The translations under genes were made by a program, and so were the position numbers. From Asterias rubens (Eukaryota > Echinodermata > Asteroidea > Forcipulatida > Asteriidae): 64,000 nucleotides of DNA. Location: positions 11,721,047-11,785,046 of the forward strand of contig NC_047066.1 in the NCBI RefSeq assembly GCF_902459465.1. Direction: 5' to 3'. Shown piece by piece: positions 1 through 15,100 of this stretch; positions within the stretch are counted from its first letter, which is position 1, and each line of letters begins with the position of its first letter. The notes below the pieces were generated by a model, which saw only the letters and a program-made list of their open reading frames with translations, was not told where the DNA came from and made no database searches.

Positions 1-161
1 TCAGTCGCGGTCGTGAGGAGATGGCTTCCACCATCGACAGTGATGAGTTCTCCGGTGACAAACGACGAGTCGTCGGATGCTAGGAATGCTATCACCTTGG
101 CCACCTCGTCCACGGTGCCTACTCGGCCCATGGCATGGGTGTGCTTGCATTTCTCCAGAAA
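1..161 (-). CDS. SDR exon 9, cut by window edge
   Basis: Phase 0. Begins [20 protein letters not shown] and contains the family C-terminal block [20 protein letters not shown], then SHLLTTAT. The next codon starts GA at base 1, so the stop lies just outside the window. Acceptor ACGCTAG. Confidence 0.92.
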
Positions 162-3100
162 CTAGCGTAAAAAACATTAAAGAAATTTTCTAAATGCATT
201 GAATTGACAGGTTTTGTAGAAACAGTTGTTACTAACTATTTGTAATTTCCTCACTATTAAAACAATGGTTTTATCCATACACATCATGGCCCAGTGTCAT
301 GGCTCTGCTTACTGTAAGCAAATAATCAGCGCTTGCAGAAGCAGGAAATGATGTGCTTACGTCAAGCGTATTTCACGAGTTAGCGACGAAATTTGACTTG
401 TGCATGTGCGTACTCCACCTATGTAATTAGGCATTCTACGCTTACACAGCAAGCGCAGAATTCCAGCGTTTGCAAGTAAGCAGAGAATCGTGATCAGAAA
501 TGGAGAATTCAGCGGTAAGCAGAGCCATGCAATTGGGCACAGGTGTACAGGTAAACGCAAATTTTAATTGTGTACATAGGTAATGACTCCCGAAACACTT
601 TGTGTGAATTCTATCAGACAGCCTCGTCATCAAAGTGGTAATGGTAGTAAGCATTCTGTGAAATCATTTATCTAAAAGCCCCCATTGATTACAATTTTAA
701 ATGACCATGGTTACCGTCTGTCAATGCTGTGAGTCCAGAGATGCAGTTGGTACCCACTGTTACGGTTCAATGTTCTTGATAAAAATACTGCGACAGTTTT
801 TGTTTTACTGCATCTTTTTTGAACAAATTTCCTATAAAATAGCATCACATCAGCATCCAATCTATGACCATTTTGTTAACTTCTGGCATGTGAGACGTCC
901 TCTTTTCAGCTGATTACCTCTTCCTTGGTTTTGATTTTCCTCTTTTTTTTCTTCTCTTTCTGTGCACAAAAGTATAGGAATATTATCTTTTCCCTTTTTT
1001 TTTCTTGCCTGGTTTCAAATTTCTCTTTTCCACTTTTTTTTTCATGGATAGTAATACTCACATGCCTGTAACTTATAGACCTTTATCACAGTGCAGCCAT
1101 CTTGAATTTCTCCCATTGGTATCAATGTTACCAAACCGAGGCTGGCAGAACAAATTAGTCTGGTTCCTAATTGCAAGACGATTATTAGCATGCAATATTG
1201 TTATTCGATACGAGGAACATGACCAAGATGGAGGCAGCATGATATACCTACCGCTTCATATCGTTTGTTAGTCTTCACTCCAGCTGGTAAGAGTATCTCA
1301 GTCAAGATTACTCCAGGGCTGTCAAATAAAAGATAATCAATCTATTTAATCATTCTTATTAAGCCTGGGCGACTATGATATTTACTACTGGACTAGTCGC
1401 GCCTCAAATAGTCCCGACTTTGACACAAGCCGCAGTAATTTTTAAATCCCCAAATGCATCCCAGTATGATAAAAATAATAATAATAATAATAATAACAGC
1501 TCTTATCCAGTAGAAATTTCCCCATAGAGTGCCCTTTATCGAGAAGAATATGCGTTGGTGTCCTTGCCCTTTCAAAAAACGAAGCATTTGGGTAAGACCC
1601 GGATTACCAGGGAAACATACAATGTGAATGTACTCACTTTACAGAATTGACACGAACTCCGTGTGGGGCCAAATCTGTGAGTGTAAATGGGAGAAAGAAA
1701 ACTCAAGTTTTTACTGAACGGTCTGTAGTCCATCAGACTCGATTTCTGATGTCTGAATCATCAGAGTGGTGGTTCGATTCCAACTCATGACACTTATTAA
1801 CTTGAGCAAGGAACTTAAAGGAACACGTTGCCTTGGATCGGACGAGTTGGTCTATGAAAAGCGTTTGAAACCGTTTTTTTATAAAATGCATATGGTTGGA
1901 AAGATGTTGTAAAAGTAGAATATAATGATCCACACAAGTATCACTCAAAACTGTAAGGTTTTCTTTTTACACGCAAACTAGCACGGTCGGCCATTTATGG
2001 TTTTCAAAATTTTGACTCCCATAAATGGCCGACCGTGTTATTGGACAAGGTAAAAAGAAAACCACGCAATTTCGAGGCATATTTGTGTAGATCATTGTAT
2101 TCTACTTTTACAACATCTTTCCAACCATATGCATTTTATAACAAATGGTTACAACACGCTTTTAAAAGACCAACTCGACCGATCCAAGGCAACGTGTTCC
2201 TTTAACCATAATTGCTTCACTTCATCTCTGAATGGAAGCCTGGGAGGTCTGTAAGACATTTGTTTTGCGATGGATCAATCCCTTAGCACCAATTAAAGGG
2301 AAGGTACACATTTGGGAATTTTCAAAGACCAGTCTTCTCACTTAGTGTATCCCATCATAACAAGCCTGAGAAAATTTGGGGTCAATCGGCCATCAAAGTT
2401 GCGAGAAAATGATGAAAGAAAAACCACCCTTGTCGGACGAATTTTAGTGCTTTCAGATAGGAATAAAACACTTCTAGCTAGAAGTCTTTTATATTATTTT
2501 AGTGAGAAATTACCTCTTTCCCCCAAAATACGTTACTTCAGAGGGAGTTGATTTTTACAATGTTTAATAATATCAACAGCTCTCCAATGTTCATTACCAA
2601 GTCAGTTTTTAAAGTCACCTGGAAATATAATTTTTTCAAACATAAGAGTATATGCTTACGAACAATAAAACAATTTTTTTAGTAATTGTTTGTCACGATT
2701 TATATTTGTAAAAATTATATAAAGTTGTTTGGGGGCTGACTCCGCCTACCCCTTTTGTGACGTCAATCGAGGCAGACTTTGCCTGCAATGCGTATAGTAA
2801 ACACACGTGCAAAGTACATGTACGTCCAAGTCGTGAGTTGATACATTTCAAAAAGTGTTTTTCTGCATTCAGCAGCAAAAAAAAACACCTGGTCGGCATT
2901 GCCGGAAAAAAGAAGTTTTTTTTTTAAACGTACAAACTAACGACTTGGTCCGTACATGTACTTTGCAATTGTGTTTACTCTACGCATTACAGGCAAAGTC
3001 TGCCTCGATTGACGTCACGAACAGCGCCCTCTCGGGTCGGGGTCTACTCTTAAATTTGTAAATAACATAAGAACTGATTTTTTAAAACCTTAGTTAACTG

Positions 3101-6100
3101 TTTAAACACATATTAGTGACAAAAGCTTTATTTTGAAAAAATACCACTTCCAGGTGACTTTAAGTTACTACCTGTTTTGAGTAACTAACTAACGTGTACT
3201 TTCCTTTTAAGCAACCTTGGGTTGTAGAAGAGAGTTCAGAACATTAATTGCTGAACGGTCTCAGCCTGCCTGATGATCAGGGAAAGCTTTGAATTTGCTA
3301 CTGGGATCATACGATTATGTGTGTTCCATCCATGGATGAGAGTTGACGTCTGTGAAAAATTCCTCAAAAATGGCCCCTACTAGAGTCCGCCACCTTTCAG
3401 ATGTTACAATTCAGGAGATTTCCAGACTTTGTACATCGCCAAAAAAAATGTATACATGCTTTGAGACATTATTGACCATATCTGTCCCTCTTAGGTGACT
3501 GCTTTTAACTTCTTTTCGGACAATTTGAAGGCTCAAGGAGATTTTGAGCAAAGCCTGAACTTTAGGACAATTCATGAGCAAGCACATGGCTGATTATCTA
3601 AGAACCAAGTAATGTTCCTTCTGAAATACAATGATGCAAACCTTAATAAGGAAAACATTGCATCTGAAATGTTGCATTGTGAAATATGAATTGTGTGAAG
3701 TGCCAATACAAACAATTTAAATACATAATAGGTTTTCCCGGCAAATTTCATCAAAAATCCATTCATTTTAACTCCTGGCTCATTCGTTTTAGTATTAAAA
3801 ATGAATGCATTTTGAATCAGCATTCAAGATTCATTTGTTTTCCAGCGATCCTGAGCTCAAGAGATACTATTGTGTCTTACGTCCAAGCCACACTAGGCAA
3901 CTAAAGGCACTGGACACTATTGGTAGTTACTCAAAATAACTGTTAGCCTAAAAACTCGCTTGGTAACGAGCAATGGAGAGCTATTGATAGTATAAAACAG
4001 TGTGAGAAACCGCTCCCTCTGAAGTAACGTAGTTTTCGAGAGAGAAGTAATTGTCCACCAAAACATTTGAATTTGATTTCGAGACTTCAGAATTAGATTT
4101 TGAGGTCTTGAAATCAAGCATCTGAAAGCTCACAACTTCGTGTGACAAGGGTGTTTTTTCTTCCATTATTATCTCGCAACTTCAACAACCAATAAATTGA
4201 GTTTCAATTTGCATAGGTTTGTTATTTTATGCATACATGTATGTTGAGATACATGTAGAAGAGAGTTCAGAACATTAATTGCAAGATGTTTTTATTACCA
4301 TGTGCGCTGTTCAATGTCAGCGAGTCTATAGCACTCTTAGACATGCAGTAGGTTAATATCCAAGGAAACTGTCAAAGGGAAAAAAAAAAAATGAAAATAT
4401 TGCATCAAAAAACAATTAGGGCCCAACTTCATGGATCAGCTTACTGTCAAATTCTAAGCTGATGACCACCTTTTCTCCGCTAACTGTACAAGCGGCGAAT
4501 TTAAAACTCCTGCTAACCTGTGAAATACGCTTGACATGTGCGGACCCCCTACTTTTGTAAGTGCTGATTCTTTGCTTACGATATGCAGGGCCATAAAACT
4601 TAGCCCCCACAGCCAATAGCTTAAGGATTCTTCAGAGGATTGGGGGGGGGGGTACTTCTGTACAAGATGGGAAGACTGTATTAAGAATAAGGGGACATAG
4701 GGTTGGGGGAACACCCTCTGTCACATATCACGCATGGTATAGCTGCATAAACTGCGGAAGTGTCGTGTTCAAGCGGTTAAGAGCACCGAATTCAGACTCT
4801 GGTGTTTAAATGATTTGGAAAACGATAATTGGATTTGAACCAATCACCTCATGATAAAGATGCCGCAGCTCTACCAACTGAGCTATCTACAATCCCGGCC
4901 ATGTCTCGTTGGGCCCCTGGCCGCGATTTTTCTTCTTCCCAAACGACATTGCAATATTTGTTTCCCCTGCCGCTGTGATTGGCTCTTTCCGTCAGATTAC
5001 GTTGGCCTGCTCTTTTACCAAATCATTTGGGGAGAGAATGTTTAGTGTCGGGGGAAGTGGACAGGGAATACTTATTTTTAGCGTTGGGAATGGGTGGCCA
5101 AAGCATTTGGCTGGGATTGTAGCCCCATGATTGCAGTCTCCCTAGTTGATCAATATCTTCGTTCCAAGGGGCAAGTCATACTTTTTAGTATTTTGTTGGG
5201 CCTAAACCATAAAGAATGTTTTCTTAAGTTACAAAATGCATGTATTAAACTTGAGTTATTAAGAGTTTTGATGTTAAAAACTTACAGGCATCACACCGTT
5301 CACACTGGAAACATTCACAATAGCACCTGGAACCAGAAACACATGTCAAATTAACTCTACTTTATTGACAAATATCTATTTACTACAAATCCAACTGTAC
5401 AATTAGTGCCAATGGCAGGATGACGAGGAAACAAGAAAGACTCAGTTTTAGATGCGGGAAGAAAACCCCAATGGTGAAAACCAATCCAAATCAGCCCAAT
5501 TGTATATGCATCCGCTTCCCCCTCGAATCCCGCGCTTGTGATCACCAATTCCGGCCTACTACTTCAGTAAGCGCAGATTCTTTGCTTACAATACAATAAA
5601 ATTGAAAAATGAAAAAATGAGCCCAAGTGTAGGGAATGACAGCCAAATACGCATGCAAGACGCCAGTTTGTGTCAGCAGTGGTGAAAGCTGGAAAAGAGA
5701 CAACTGAGTCAACCCATGGAGGGTCCACCTGATCTACAGAAATGTATACCCTACTTTTTCCTACAAGAATCCACATTAACTAAAAAGACAATAGTTTATT
5801 ATCATACCCTTTGTTTTAATGAGGTGGGGTCTCAACAGATGCGTGAGCTGCAGTGGTGCACGGACATTCAAGTCAAACGTCTTGTCAAACTGCTCCAAGG
5901 TACAGTTTTCTATTCCAGCAGGGTATGCCTTGCCAGCATTGTTCACCTGGTAAAACAAAACATGCATTTGCTATAATATGATGCTCCAGCGCTGGTTTAA
6001 GAGCACGGACTCGAGCGTTGGGGTTCTGGTAGAGTGTGGGTTTATTAGGTGTGTTACTAGAATATAAATCATAGACCTTTTCGCGAATACTGGGGCGCGC

Positions 6101-9100
6101 GCGTTAAGCTTGGAATTAGGTGCATTGTGGTATAGCTGGTATCCAAATTTGATCCATATCTATCCCACAATGCACCTCATTCAACAGTCTGCGCTTGCGC
6201 ATTGGTATTTGCGATAAGGTCTATGCCTCGAAATAACCCATGCCACCCCATCAATAATATTGTCGTGATGTCCTGTGCTTTTGCTTTGTGCCCTGGCCAA
6301 AGTTACAACCCAATATTTTACATTTTCCTCGTAGATCTTTGATAGAAGTAGTGCCCCCTCATCAGAGGAAAATTGCTGTGCTCCTTCAACAACTAAGTTC
6401 AAGGCCTTGGAAGTGATAGGCTTAAATGAGGAAGATTCTAGTATACAAATGTTGTAAAAGGTAATGTGGGGGCAAGGGAGGTATTCTTACAGGTAATAAT
6501 CATTTCGTAGGATTGGATTAGAAATTGTATTTACAATCGGTATTTGTCATTAATGTTGTATTTTGATAAAAATTCATTGTTGAGCGTGCACAACTTAGTT
6601 GTGAAACGTCGCGACGCGTCGCCTCCCCTCCTCACCTTCTCTCTTGCAGTCTCCAACTAAAGGAATTGGTGTTTGTTTCTGGAATTGAGCTTTAATATTG
6701 GGGATGGGTATACTTGGCAATGATGGTACTTGGCATGATATGTAGGGTATTTCGTAATATTTTAGTGTTGATCGAGCGGGCCAACGCATTATCCGTAATG
6801 TGGATTATGTTTCGCCTCTTTTACGCATAGTTTTAATTCAATCGGCTTTTGTCATTGTGTCAATTTTGCCACCGCACTGAGTATTTCCCAGCTAAGATGG
6901 CTGTAAGGGTAATAATGCTTAGTCGACTAAAAATATAGCACGTACACTGCTCCAATGACACACTTATTTTATTGTGTTAAGCACATTTGGTATAATTCAG
7001 TTACACTTGGCAAAATGTACATCCTGAGTCCCACCCAAACTGCTTTCATTATAGTTACGAACTTTGTGAAACATTTGCCTTGTTATTTTGAGGGCCTGTT
7101 CGTCCAGTTGGTTAATTTATATGGAGATGAGCCAATCGGACAATGTATAACACGCTGAATGTGGAATCAGCAGTGGTATTTGGTTCCCTTAGCAACAAAT
7201 CCATAGTCACCGATAGCCACGGATTTGAGTGGTCTAAGTCTGGTCTCCCTCAACAATAATCACCGCTACTAATAGCAGAGGAGAAATCCGACTAAAAAGG
7301 CTTGTATGAAAGTGGTACCCTCTTTTAAAACAAACTCATAATCACAGCCACTATCTAATAGCCGCGGAGTTTATCTGACTGAAAAGGAAGCTTCGAAGAA
7401 GTTCTGGTATACAGCAGATTAAAAAAAAACGCGTCAGTTGGTATGGACTTTAACGACAAAGTCAATTTCTGCAAAATTGTATTGAAAATGTATTTAATGA
7501 TTGGTTGCTATAACTGTTGAATGATTTTTGCTGTGTTTCCAATGATGTGTACACGATTTTAGAATCTAAGCGATTTATTGAGCGTACGTCCAACGACGCA
7601 TACAAAGTTGTCTGAGCACCAAATGAAGCGAGTTTTCGGAACATGCGGTGCAACATCTAATCTACTGTTTTTACCACCGCTTTTGGGAGTAACAGAGCGT
7701 TGGCCTCATTAATTTTTAGTTTATTCTCATATCAATTAATTCTCATATAAACTTTCTGGTCAACATCCGCCGGGGCGCGCGCCCCGCGTGACGAAGTCCC
7801 CTGATAAAACATCGAATTTTATATGTTATCATAATTATCTGTGGAACCCTATACGAAACTAAAATAATAGAAACGGTAATTTTATTGGTCTTTAATAACT
7901 ACTCCTACATTCTTTTACTTAATTCACTTTCAGAAAACATTTGCCTAGTTATTTTGAGGGTTTGTATGCCAGCTACCCCTACATCCTCTCACTTAATTCA
8001 CTTTCAGAAAACATTTGCTTTGTTGTTTTAAGGGTTTGTAGGCCAGTTTGGTTAATTTTGTATGGAGAAATTCGTAAAAAGTACCCGATTCAGCTGCACA
8101 TGAGGGCTCTTTCGATAACAAAACCCGACGGCCGATTGCTTAATACAAAACGGATTTGGCAAAATCTACATCCTGAGTCCTGACGTGACCAAACTGCGTT
8201 CTAACAATTGTTGTTGCTTCAGAACTTTGAATGGAATGTTCGTTTACAGCTTCCAAACAGCCGTTGATGTTTCACAAAGTTCGTAACTATGAAAGCATAC
8301 TATTCTTAAACGGAGATTTCATGTACTCTTTTGTAGGTTTAACTGGCAAAACCTATACAATGTATATGAAAAGAATCAGTACTGTATTTACTTTCTTTTT
8401 GAAAATGTTTCAACTTTTGCGTGTATACGTTCTGTGTGTGGGAATGACTATGGACTGTGCCACTAATGGTGCAGAGTTAAATGGAACAAATAAAGTTTCA
8501 CAACAATGGGTTGCTGTTTGATGCGTTTAAAAAATGCTGGAAAGTTGGGTAGGCCTACATGAGTGACTTAATTGTAATAAACAATGTAACAGATGCATGT
8601 ATTAAGGCCTAATGTTTTTTTATTTAACACGCGAAATTAACCCCCCCCCCCCTGTACAAAATGGTATATACACAATGCCATTTACCCCTCTGCGAAACAT
8701 CAATGAGTCACTCTGGAATGTTAATGGGAGGGCGAGGTTGCCACCCACTTCAAACCTAAAGAGGTGGCTCTGTGTGCAGCCTACAGCTACCCCCCCCCCA
8801 CCTCCTTAGACCAACAGGTGGCCCATATCAAAACCAGACAACCACACATGTAAGGAGATATCGCTCGTGACTCCAGCCAATCAGACAACTCGTAAGAGGG
8901 AGTTCGGTTCAGGGTTTTGTAGACTTGCAACCCGACGTCTGTAACGACACAACCGTGTTGGATTCCACAAGGATGCCATGCCACTGGACCTTCTAATTTT
9001 CAATCCAAGATGGCGCGGGTTACGCTTTTAATAGTATAGATTAATATTTTTACAAAACAGATTTAGGGTACAACAACAGTACTGTAAATATGTTTTGTAT

Positions 9101-12100
9101 AAAGTACACAACGATTCACGTGTACCCACAAGTTTACTAATTATTCAGTCTTGACCTTGACACTTTTGCTGCAAAAATCACCGCAGACTCCCTCCATGAG
9201 TCCATTTGCTTTAGTTACTCACCAGTACATCTATCTGTCCAAAGCGCTCCAAGGTTCGGTCAGCAATTCTCTTCACATCCTCCTCTTTCCACAGGTCTGC
9301 CACAGTAAGTAGAATCTACAATGTATAAATATGAACAAAAATAATACTAGCTCCCGGTCGAGTTGGTCTTTGAAAAGCGTTTGTAACCGTTTGTTATAAA
9401 ATGCATGTGGTTGGAAAGATGTTTTAAAAGTAGAATACAATGATCCACACAAACACTCCTCGAAATTGCACGGTTTTCCCTTTACCTCGTCGACGAACAC
9501 GGTCGGCCATTTGTGGGAGTCAAATTTTTGACTCCCATAAATGGCCGACCGTGTTAGTTCGCAAACAAACGGTTATAAACGCTTTTTATAGACCAACTCG
9601 TCCGATCCCAAGGCAACGTGTTAAACAGCGCTTATCACTATCACACCCTTAGGGTTGTATCTAAGTGCTCAGTATTTATTACTGTAAAGGTGTGTTGAGC
9701 TACGTTTTTAAGTAAGATCTATTCCTTTATAGCACCATGTAATGGTTCACAAGGTGCTGGCGGCTCATTATGCTGCCGATCAGAACAGGAACACCGGGGC
9801 GAAACCCGCCTAATTATGATAAATATTACACAAAACCCAGGACTTATATAGGTAGAGCTTTTCGTCCCCATCGTAATGCAGGACCCCTCAGCTAGTTAAC
9901 ACACAAGTGTCACGACCGGGACTTGAGAGGGGAGTTGTGAGAGATAGTCTCACATCACAAGGCCGGACGGCCACTTCAAGGCGAGGGCTACTCTTAACTG
10001 ATTTGGGCTGTCGACCCAAAGCAACTGTCACCAGCGGCATTTTCCCACCTACCCCTGGGGCTGAAACAGGGTTACCCCCTTCACATTCCAAGGATGTAGT
10101 CATGGGTATCATTCACTAGGAGACTTGCTGGCAGAGCAGAATGCACTGCCCACCTTTTTCCGAAGCAACTATGAGTGCATTGCTTCTGGGCATCAGTGTC
10201 TGACCGGATTTGAACCCACACTCTGCTGCTTTAACAAACAACACCAGAGCTTGGGTCCGGTAAACTAGACTGCTTCACAACGACACGCCATATGGCAATG
10301 GATTTTCTCTCACATTACCTTGTCTTTAGGTAGTCCTTTCTGTTGGCATTCCTCAGATACTTGCTCAAGATTCTTCTCTCTGCGTCCGGTCAGGGAGACA
10401 TAGCACCCTAAGGAGGCGAAGTGCCTCGCTGTTTCAGCTCCAATGCCAGACGTTGACCCTTGGGAGAAAACGTGTTTCAAACATGTACAGAAAAAAAATG
10501 TTTTTAAGTCATAAAGTTTTTTTTTCACAGAACTTGGGAGTGCCTCGCTGTTTCAGCTCCAATAGACATTGACCCTTGGGAGAAAACGTGTTTCAAAATG
10601 TATAGAAACAAATATTTTAAATTCATTTGTTTTTTAAGAACTCAGGATGAAACATGTGAAGGGGGTAAAATTAAATGTATATTCTTTATCCTGGATGCAA
10701 ACTAACATCAAGTCATTTATCTTCCAGGAGCGCCCTATTTTTCCGTATTCCACTCGCGCTTGTGTGATAACTTATAATAGACTATACTTGGGACTTTGTC
10801 TACCTCCATGAAGCTTGAACATTCAGTAAATTATAAATAAACAAATAATAATACAAGTGGTGTTTGAATTGAAGCTCTGCCAAGCCGCATAATAATTGCT
10901 AGGTAATTGATCGATTGTGTGACAAACACGACTCATTAGCTTTAATTAAGAGTCAGTTCAGGTAAATAATTGACATACTTGCTCACGGTCAAAAAAAGGA
11001 ATTTTTTTTATACTTTGTGGGTGGAAGGGCCTTGGGGTGCAAGTAAACAAAATTGCATTTTTAATTCTATATATAGCCCGTTGCCATGGTTACGGCTCAT
11101 TTTGTTTTTTTGCCATTTTAGGCCAATTTTGGGGTCTGAAAAACTGTTTTTTAGCTCATATTTACAACTCCAGCCCACCAAAATGCAAAATTATTTCGAA
11201 AAACCTTTTATATGTGTGTGCCTCCATATGTGACTGGATTAACAGGCTTTCGAGCTCCAGTGTTTAATTGTGGTTTAATCCCAACGAGGTCTGTTTCTTG
11301 GTGATCTTACCGAGACGAAGTCGAGGTAAATTACCAAGGACCAGGCCTCGGCGGGTTTAAACCACTAGTTGAAAACCGATTATACACACTTTGATTCTCA
11401 TTCATAAATACCTTTTGGGTAAAAAAATATGAACACTTTTGGTCAAAGGTTAAACAACTCCTTATAAGGGACTGCTGTGCGCGTCGCGCGTATCGCGTGA
11501 TGTGGCACAACTGTCCCGGCCGTTGCTCTTGACCAATAGGAATGAAGAAACTGTCTTGTGTAAGCACAGGTGTGAACACACAAAGTGTCGACGTATCAGT
11601 ATCCGTATCTGTATCCTTACGCTTGAGTCGCGACTACTGTTTTTCTCTACTCCGTTATCGTACCCACACGTTGACTACATAAATTGTCCCGACTACCTGT
11701 TTGGTGAACCAGTTGTGTTGCTTACTACTATTCACAACATATTACTTAATATTGCCCTTGCGGCACATAGCGGCACAAAGCAGAATTCGTATTTTATCTC
11801 GACAAGTGTCGTTGTTGGGTTTGAGGTACAACTAGTCGAGTAGTAAATTTAACTAGTCACCCAGGGGTCGATTTCACAAAGAATTAGGACTAATCCTAAC
11901 TTAGGACTAGTCCTAGAAGATATACAAATTGCATGGATAGTCCTAAGTTAGGACGAGTAAGTGGTCCTAACTCGAGTTAAGACTAGTCCTAACTCTTTGT
12001 GAAATCCACCCCTGGCCTCTATCATGATAAGAACTTGCTTAATGAAAACTCTTGTGCGAATGTCATGCTCTGCTCTGGAAGCAAAGATTCAGTACTTAGC

Positions 12101-15100
12101 AGAAACAGTGAATTCTGCGCTTACGTCAAGCGAAATAGACTGCTTAGCAGGGATTTATGTGTGCTTACAAGCTCGCATATATTCCGCGCTTGCACAGTAA
12201 GCGAAAATGGTGATCGCAAGTGCAGACTTTGGTGGTTATCAACCGGAAGTGGGACCATCTCAAGAACTACACAACCGATTATCAAACCTTTTTTTCAATT
12301 ATAGACTCCTTGGGCATTCAAGATTAGTTTGAAACAACTTTGACCCGCGTTCACCTTTACTTCCGGGCCAACCGGAAGTGGGACCATCTCAAGAACTACA
12401 CAACCGATTATCAAACCTTTTTTTCAATTATAGACTCCTTGGGCATTCAAGATTAGTTTGAAACAACTTTGACCCGCGTTCACCTTTACTTCCGGGTCAG
12501 CCGGAAGTGGGCCCATATCTCAAAAAATACAAAGCCAATGTTCAAACTTCAGTTATAGACTCTTAGACAATAAATATTAACTTTGGAAAACTGTGACCCC
12601 GTGTTGACCTCTACTTCTGGGTCAACCGGAAGTGGGACCATATATCAAGATCTACACAACCGATTGTTTTAACTTTTTCAGTTAGTTAGTCCTACAGGAA
12701 GTAGGACCATTTCTCAAGAACTACACGACCGATTTTCAAACTTTTTTCAGTTGTAGACCCCTTAGGCATTAAATGTTAACTTTGAAAACCGTGACCCCAT
12801 GTTAACCTTTACTTCCGGGTCAACCGGAAGTGGGACCATATATCAAGAATTGCACAACCAATTTTCAATTTTTTCCAGTTATAGACTCCTTGGGCATTCA
12901 AAATCGAGCTTGCGTTACCGTGACCCAGAAGTGACCGTTACTTCCGGGTCAAACGGCAGTGGTACCATATCTCAAGAACTACAAAACCGATTTTTGAACA
13001 TGGGTTAAATTTTATCAAAATAATGACCATTATACCATGTTGACCTTTATTTCTGGTTTTAAAGCTCCTTTCGATTCAGTATCACATACAAGACCAGGTA
13101 ATCACATGTCATAAAGTCATTGAAAAACCGTGACCCCATGTTGACCTTTACTTCCGGGTCAACCGGAAGTTGGATCATATCTCATGAACTATACACAACC
13201 TGATTTTTGAACTTGGGTTAAATTTAATCAAACAATGACCATGACGCCATGTTGACCTTTACTTCTGGTTTTAAAGCTCCTTTCGATTCAGTATCAGATA
13301 CAACATCCCACAAAACATGTCATATGGTTGTAAAGTGTGAGTTTTTATTGAAGCATTGAAAACTGTTATTAACAAAAAAATCGGAAACAGCTGTGTGATT
13401 GTTTACAATCACTATCTCTAGTTATTATTATTATTATTATTTCGGTACAGAAAAAAATAATAAAAGTTCACAGATTTACAAGTTACTTACAGGGTTTACA
13501 TAAGGTAATGGTGAAAAACTTCTCTTGAAATATTATTCCATGAAATGCTTTACTTTTTGAGAAAACATTTAAACAATATCAATTCTCGATATCGAGAATA
13601 ACGGATTTATTTTAAACACATGTCATGACACAGCGAAGCTTGCGGAAACAAGGGTGGGTTTTCTCCCGACTCCGATGACCGATTGAGCCTAAATTGTCAC
13701 AGATTTGTTTTTGTTTTTATAGAAATTGTGACACGAAGTGTGGGCCTTGGACATTGCTGTTTACTGAAAGTGTCCAATGGCTTTAAGGCAGGTACTGTCA
13801 CAACAGGATACAAAAAAACCAAGTGTTTCTCCCCAGAAGACATGAAAACACCAATAATCGCCCCAATCACAGCCGAAAGGGAACTCTTTCAAAAAAAGAG
13901 GCGCTATTCCCAAAAATTGTTTTATGCAATGTCAAGAAATATGATTGGGGCTGGGCCGGGCAAATTCAAAGATTTAGGTCATCAACAGTTCCTGATCAAT
14001 GTTGGGTAATCCACTAAGCCTACAGAGTGCTTACGAAAAGCTGCAAGATTGATAGAATTATTACTTTTTAATATTAAAAATTCAATATGAAGAAAAAAAC
14101 AATTCAAAATGCATTTTTCTGTTTTGGGAAAAAAATCTATTTTTGAGACAGTACTGTTACATCAGGATACACTTGCTCAAGTTTTTCTTACCAGAAATAA
14201 AATACCACTTTTGGCCCTAATTAAAACTGAAAGGAAAATATTATGAGACCCCTGAAAAAAGGAAATTTTGAGGGCAAAAAATATTATGGTAAAAATGTTG
14301 ATTTTGCAAGTTCTAAAAACATACTCTAATGCACGTTCTAAAATAGCACAAGGGTGAAATTTATAGCAATAATTTTTTGTCTCAAGTAAAGCCAAGGATG
14401 ATACTTTGTAGTGATGGAAAAGGTTTGTTGAAATATTTGTATTTTTTGGTGGGGTGGAGTTGTAAATATTAACTTTAACAAAAAATTCAGACCCCCAAAT
14501 CGGCCTAAAGTGGCCTAAACACAAATGAGCTGTCACCATGGCAACGTGGTATATTATGATTTGAAATGTAAATTTTGTTTATTTGGACCCCAAGTCCCTA
14601 CCATCCACAAAGTATAAGAAAAATATTCCTTTTTTTTTACCGTGGACACGTAAGTCAATGTTATGTGAAAATACCCTTAAAAAAGCATTTTTCACTTTTT
14701 TTGGAAAAAAGTCTAGTTTTGAGGCAGTACTGTCACAACAGGATACAATTGCCCAAGTTTTTCTCACCAGATATGAAAAGACCAATGTTGGCCCTAATCA
14801 CATCCGAAAGGAAAATTTTCTGAGACCCCTGGCAAGTTGACATTTTGGGGTCCAAAAATAGGGTAAAAATTTCTAAAAACACACTGTAGTGCATGATGCA
14901 AAAAATAGCACAAGGGTGATATTTAAAGCAATAATTGTTTTTCTTAAGGAAGGCCAAGGATGATACTTTGTAGTGATATAAAAGGTTTTTCGAAATAATT
15001 TTGCATTTTGGTAGGGTGGAGTTTTTCAGACCTTAAAATCGGCCTAAAATGGCCATAAAACAAAATGAGCCGTAACCATGGCAACGGGCTATATATAGAA

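Noticed and set aside
4833..4898. tRNA gene on the minus strand
   Set aside because: D and T arms look right but the acceptor strands do not pair and the anticodon stem is poor; more likely a SINE head or tRNA pseudogene.
8231..8521. 96-codon plus frame in SDR intron 3
   Set aside because: Overlaps a rearranged repeat cluster; composition is that of AT-rich non-coding DNA.
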